Assembly (NCBI GenBank): GCA_019683665.1
Contig: JADGIB010000202.1
Coordinates: 1-6,765 of the forward strand
Source of the DNA: Solirubrobacteraceae bacterium
GTDB taxonomy: Bacteria > Actinomycetota > Thermoleophilia > Solirubrobacterales > Solirubrobacteraceae
DNA length: 6,765 nucleotides
Direction of reading: 5' to 3'
The notes under the pieces are model-generated. The model was not told where the DNA came from and ran no database searches. It was given only the letters and a program-made list of their open reading frames with translations. Shown here piece by piece: positions 5,683 through 6,765 of this stretch. The position numbers and the translations under genes were made by a program. Numbering within the stretch: position 1 is the stretch's first letter; each line of letters starts with the position of its first letter.

Positions 5683-6765
5683 TCAGCGGGTGAAGAGCGC
5701 CGTGTACGTCTGCGTGTTGTTGTCGGTCAGCTCCTCGCCCGGCACCTTGGCGACGGTGACCTTGATCGTCACCGGCGCGCCGATCGGCGGCGACTGCCCG
5801 AGCGGGATCGTGACCTCGGCGTTGCTGCCGGCGACGGTCTGGGGCACCGTGTCGTTGACGACGATCGGGTCGCCGGCGCCGGTGATGCGCACGGTCACCT
5901 TCACGTCGCGCTCGTCGGAGGCGCCCTGGTTCTGGAAGACGACCCGGAACGCGACGTCCGAGCCGGCGGCGATCCGGTTGACCGCCGGCTGCGGCTGGAG
6001 CGTCACGTCGCCGACCGAGACCGACACGAGGCCGTGGCCGTGCGGGCCCGGCGTCGTCGGCTCGCGCTCGCCCGAGGTCCCGGTGCCGCCGATCCGCTGG
6101 GCGACCGTGTTCGGGTCCAGCCAGCCGAGGTTGGGCAGGAACTTCGAGCCGGCGATCGTCTGGCCGGTGATGTCGTTGTCGTCGAGCTGCTGCTTGATGA
6201 GCGGCGCGACGCGCTGCGAGTAGAGGACGTCGGAGGCCAGGAGCTTCTGCATCTGCCCGGCGATCGCCTCGGTCGCGCGCTGCGACGCCTCCTCGGAGCC
6301 GAGCGCGGCCCGGATGTTCTCGGCGATCGCGCCGAGCGCCTCGGCCCGGAAGTTCAGGACGGTCAGCAGGTTGCGCTGCGCCGGGACCATCTCGTCGGGG
6401 ACGTCGAGCCGCTCGGCCCGCTCGGCCTGGTCCTCGGCCACGACCCGGTACTGGTTGATCTGGGTCTCGAGCGCGACCGGCGACTGCTCGCCGCCGGAGG
6501 TCAGCAGCTCGAAGAACGGGCGCGAGACCTGCTCGTCGGAGTCCTGGACGATCGCGGCGACGTCGCGGTTGTAGTCGCGCAGCGCGTTCTTCTTGGCGCT
6601 GCTGCGGCACGAGTTGAAGCCGATCACGACGAGGATCAGCACCAGGACGAGGACGCCGAGGGCGACCGCGCGGCGGATGAGCAGCTGCTGGCTGTCGGCC
6701 GCGCGGGCCGATCCGCCGGAGGCACGGCTCGACGCCCGGCGGGGCCGGGGCGGTCGGGAGGGTCG
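5683..6765 (-). CDS. Single-pass membrane protein with C-terminal CARDB/Ig-like domain (5' end outside the window)
   Basis: 360 codons are visible and the frame is open to the right edge. A GTG at 6642 falls inside the hydrophobic helix and is not a plausible start. Numbering from the edge: residues 1-32 are Arg/Pro/Ser-rich and cytoplasmic-like; about 33-51 (AVALGVLVLVLILVVIGF) form a membrane anchor, followed by Cys53. About 55-200 is mostly helical and charged (NALRDYNRDVAAIVQDSDEQV, QRNLLTVLNFRAEALGAIAENI). A Gly/Thr/Pro linker runs to about 245. The last 115 residues look like a beta-sandwich of CARDB type: VTLQPQPAVNRIAAGSDVAF, VVFQNQGASDERDVKVTVRI, ending PGEELTDNNTQTYTALF. The C-terminal part would lie outside the membrane. 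CARDB domains often mediate adhesion or surface assembly, but no specific role can be assigned. The stop is 66 bases before the DUF4446 start; co-transcription is possible but unproven. Confidence 0.8.
   Translation of the reverse strand, partial: RPSRPPRPRRASSRASGGSARAADSQQLLIRRAVALGVLVLVLILVVIGFNSCRSSAKKNALRDYNRDVAAIVQDSDEQVSRPFFELLTSGGEQSPVALETQINQYRVVAEDQAERAERLDVPDEMVPAQRNLLTVLNFRAEALGAIAENIRAALGSEEASQRATEAIAGQMQKLLASDVLYSQRVAPLIKQQLDDNDITGQTIAGSKFLPNLGWLDPNTVAQRIGGTGTSGEREPTTPGPHGHGLVSVSVGDVTLQPQPAVNRIAAGSDVAFRVVFQNQGASDERDVKVTVRITGAGDPIVVNDTVPQTVAGSNAEVTIPLGQSPPIGAPVTIKVTVAKVPGEELTDNNTQTYTALFTR

Noticed and set aside
4284..5693. Long open frames on the plus strand over pheA and DUF4446, and one on the minus strand at 4856-6610.
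   Set aside because: They are Arg/Pro/Ala-rich low-complexity translations, expected as shadows in high-GC DNA; the genes in the other frames have clear family motifs.
1..6765. CRISPR arrays, insertion sequences, direct repeats or phage attachment sites.
   Set aside because: None were seen on reading either strand; no transposase or integrase motif appears in the coding frames.

Overview
The window (about 70% GC by eye, strong G/C bias at third codon positions) looks like a piece of a high-GC actinobacterial chromosome. I lean towards the Thermoleophilia (Solirubrobacter/Conexibacter/Patulibacter relatives). Reasons: the high GC, extended Shine-Dalgarno (SD) sequences complementary to an actinobacterial 16S tail, TAnnnT-type -10 boxes lying close to start codons, and a GyrB that carries the extra TOPRIM-region insert usually seen in Gram-negative enzymes. 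The lineage call is inference.

Left part, plus strand: the 3' end of gyrB (open at the left edge), then 26 bases later a complete gyrA (833 aa) with a near-perfect SD. Together they encode DNA gyrase. A GC-rich hairpin follows gyrA.

Middle, about 3185-3576: nearly 400 bases with no ordinary gene, but not empty. It holds the post-gyrA hairpin, a promoter-like -10, and an unusually long stretch (AGAAAGGAGGTGGTCC) that can pair with the whole 3' tail of actinobacterial 16S rRNA. A short Cys-containing open frame follows, with a second SD-like sequence near its end, and then a second strong hairpin. About 50 bases here drop to 50% GC. I read this as a candidate small transcription unit (short RNA or tiny-peptide gene) and as the most interesting part of the window.

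Right part, minus strand, in transcription order from the right edge: a membrane-anchored protein with a CARDB/Ig-like C-terminal domain (start beyond the window); a DUF4446 membrane protein; pheA (prephenate dehydratase with ACT domain), 10-12 bases after DUF4446 and probably co-transcribed with it; and an HNH endonuclease-family gene with its own promoter-like -10. These genes converge on gyrA and the small unit, with the second hairpin between them.

The protein-coding genes are mostly ordinary. Points of note are the GyrA quinolone-pocket sequence (Ala86-Pro87), a Trp in the PheA Phe-sensing motif, probable leaderless starts, and a 10-G run at the left edge that may mark a sequence error.
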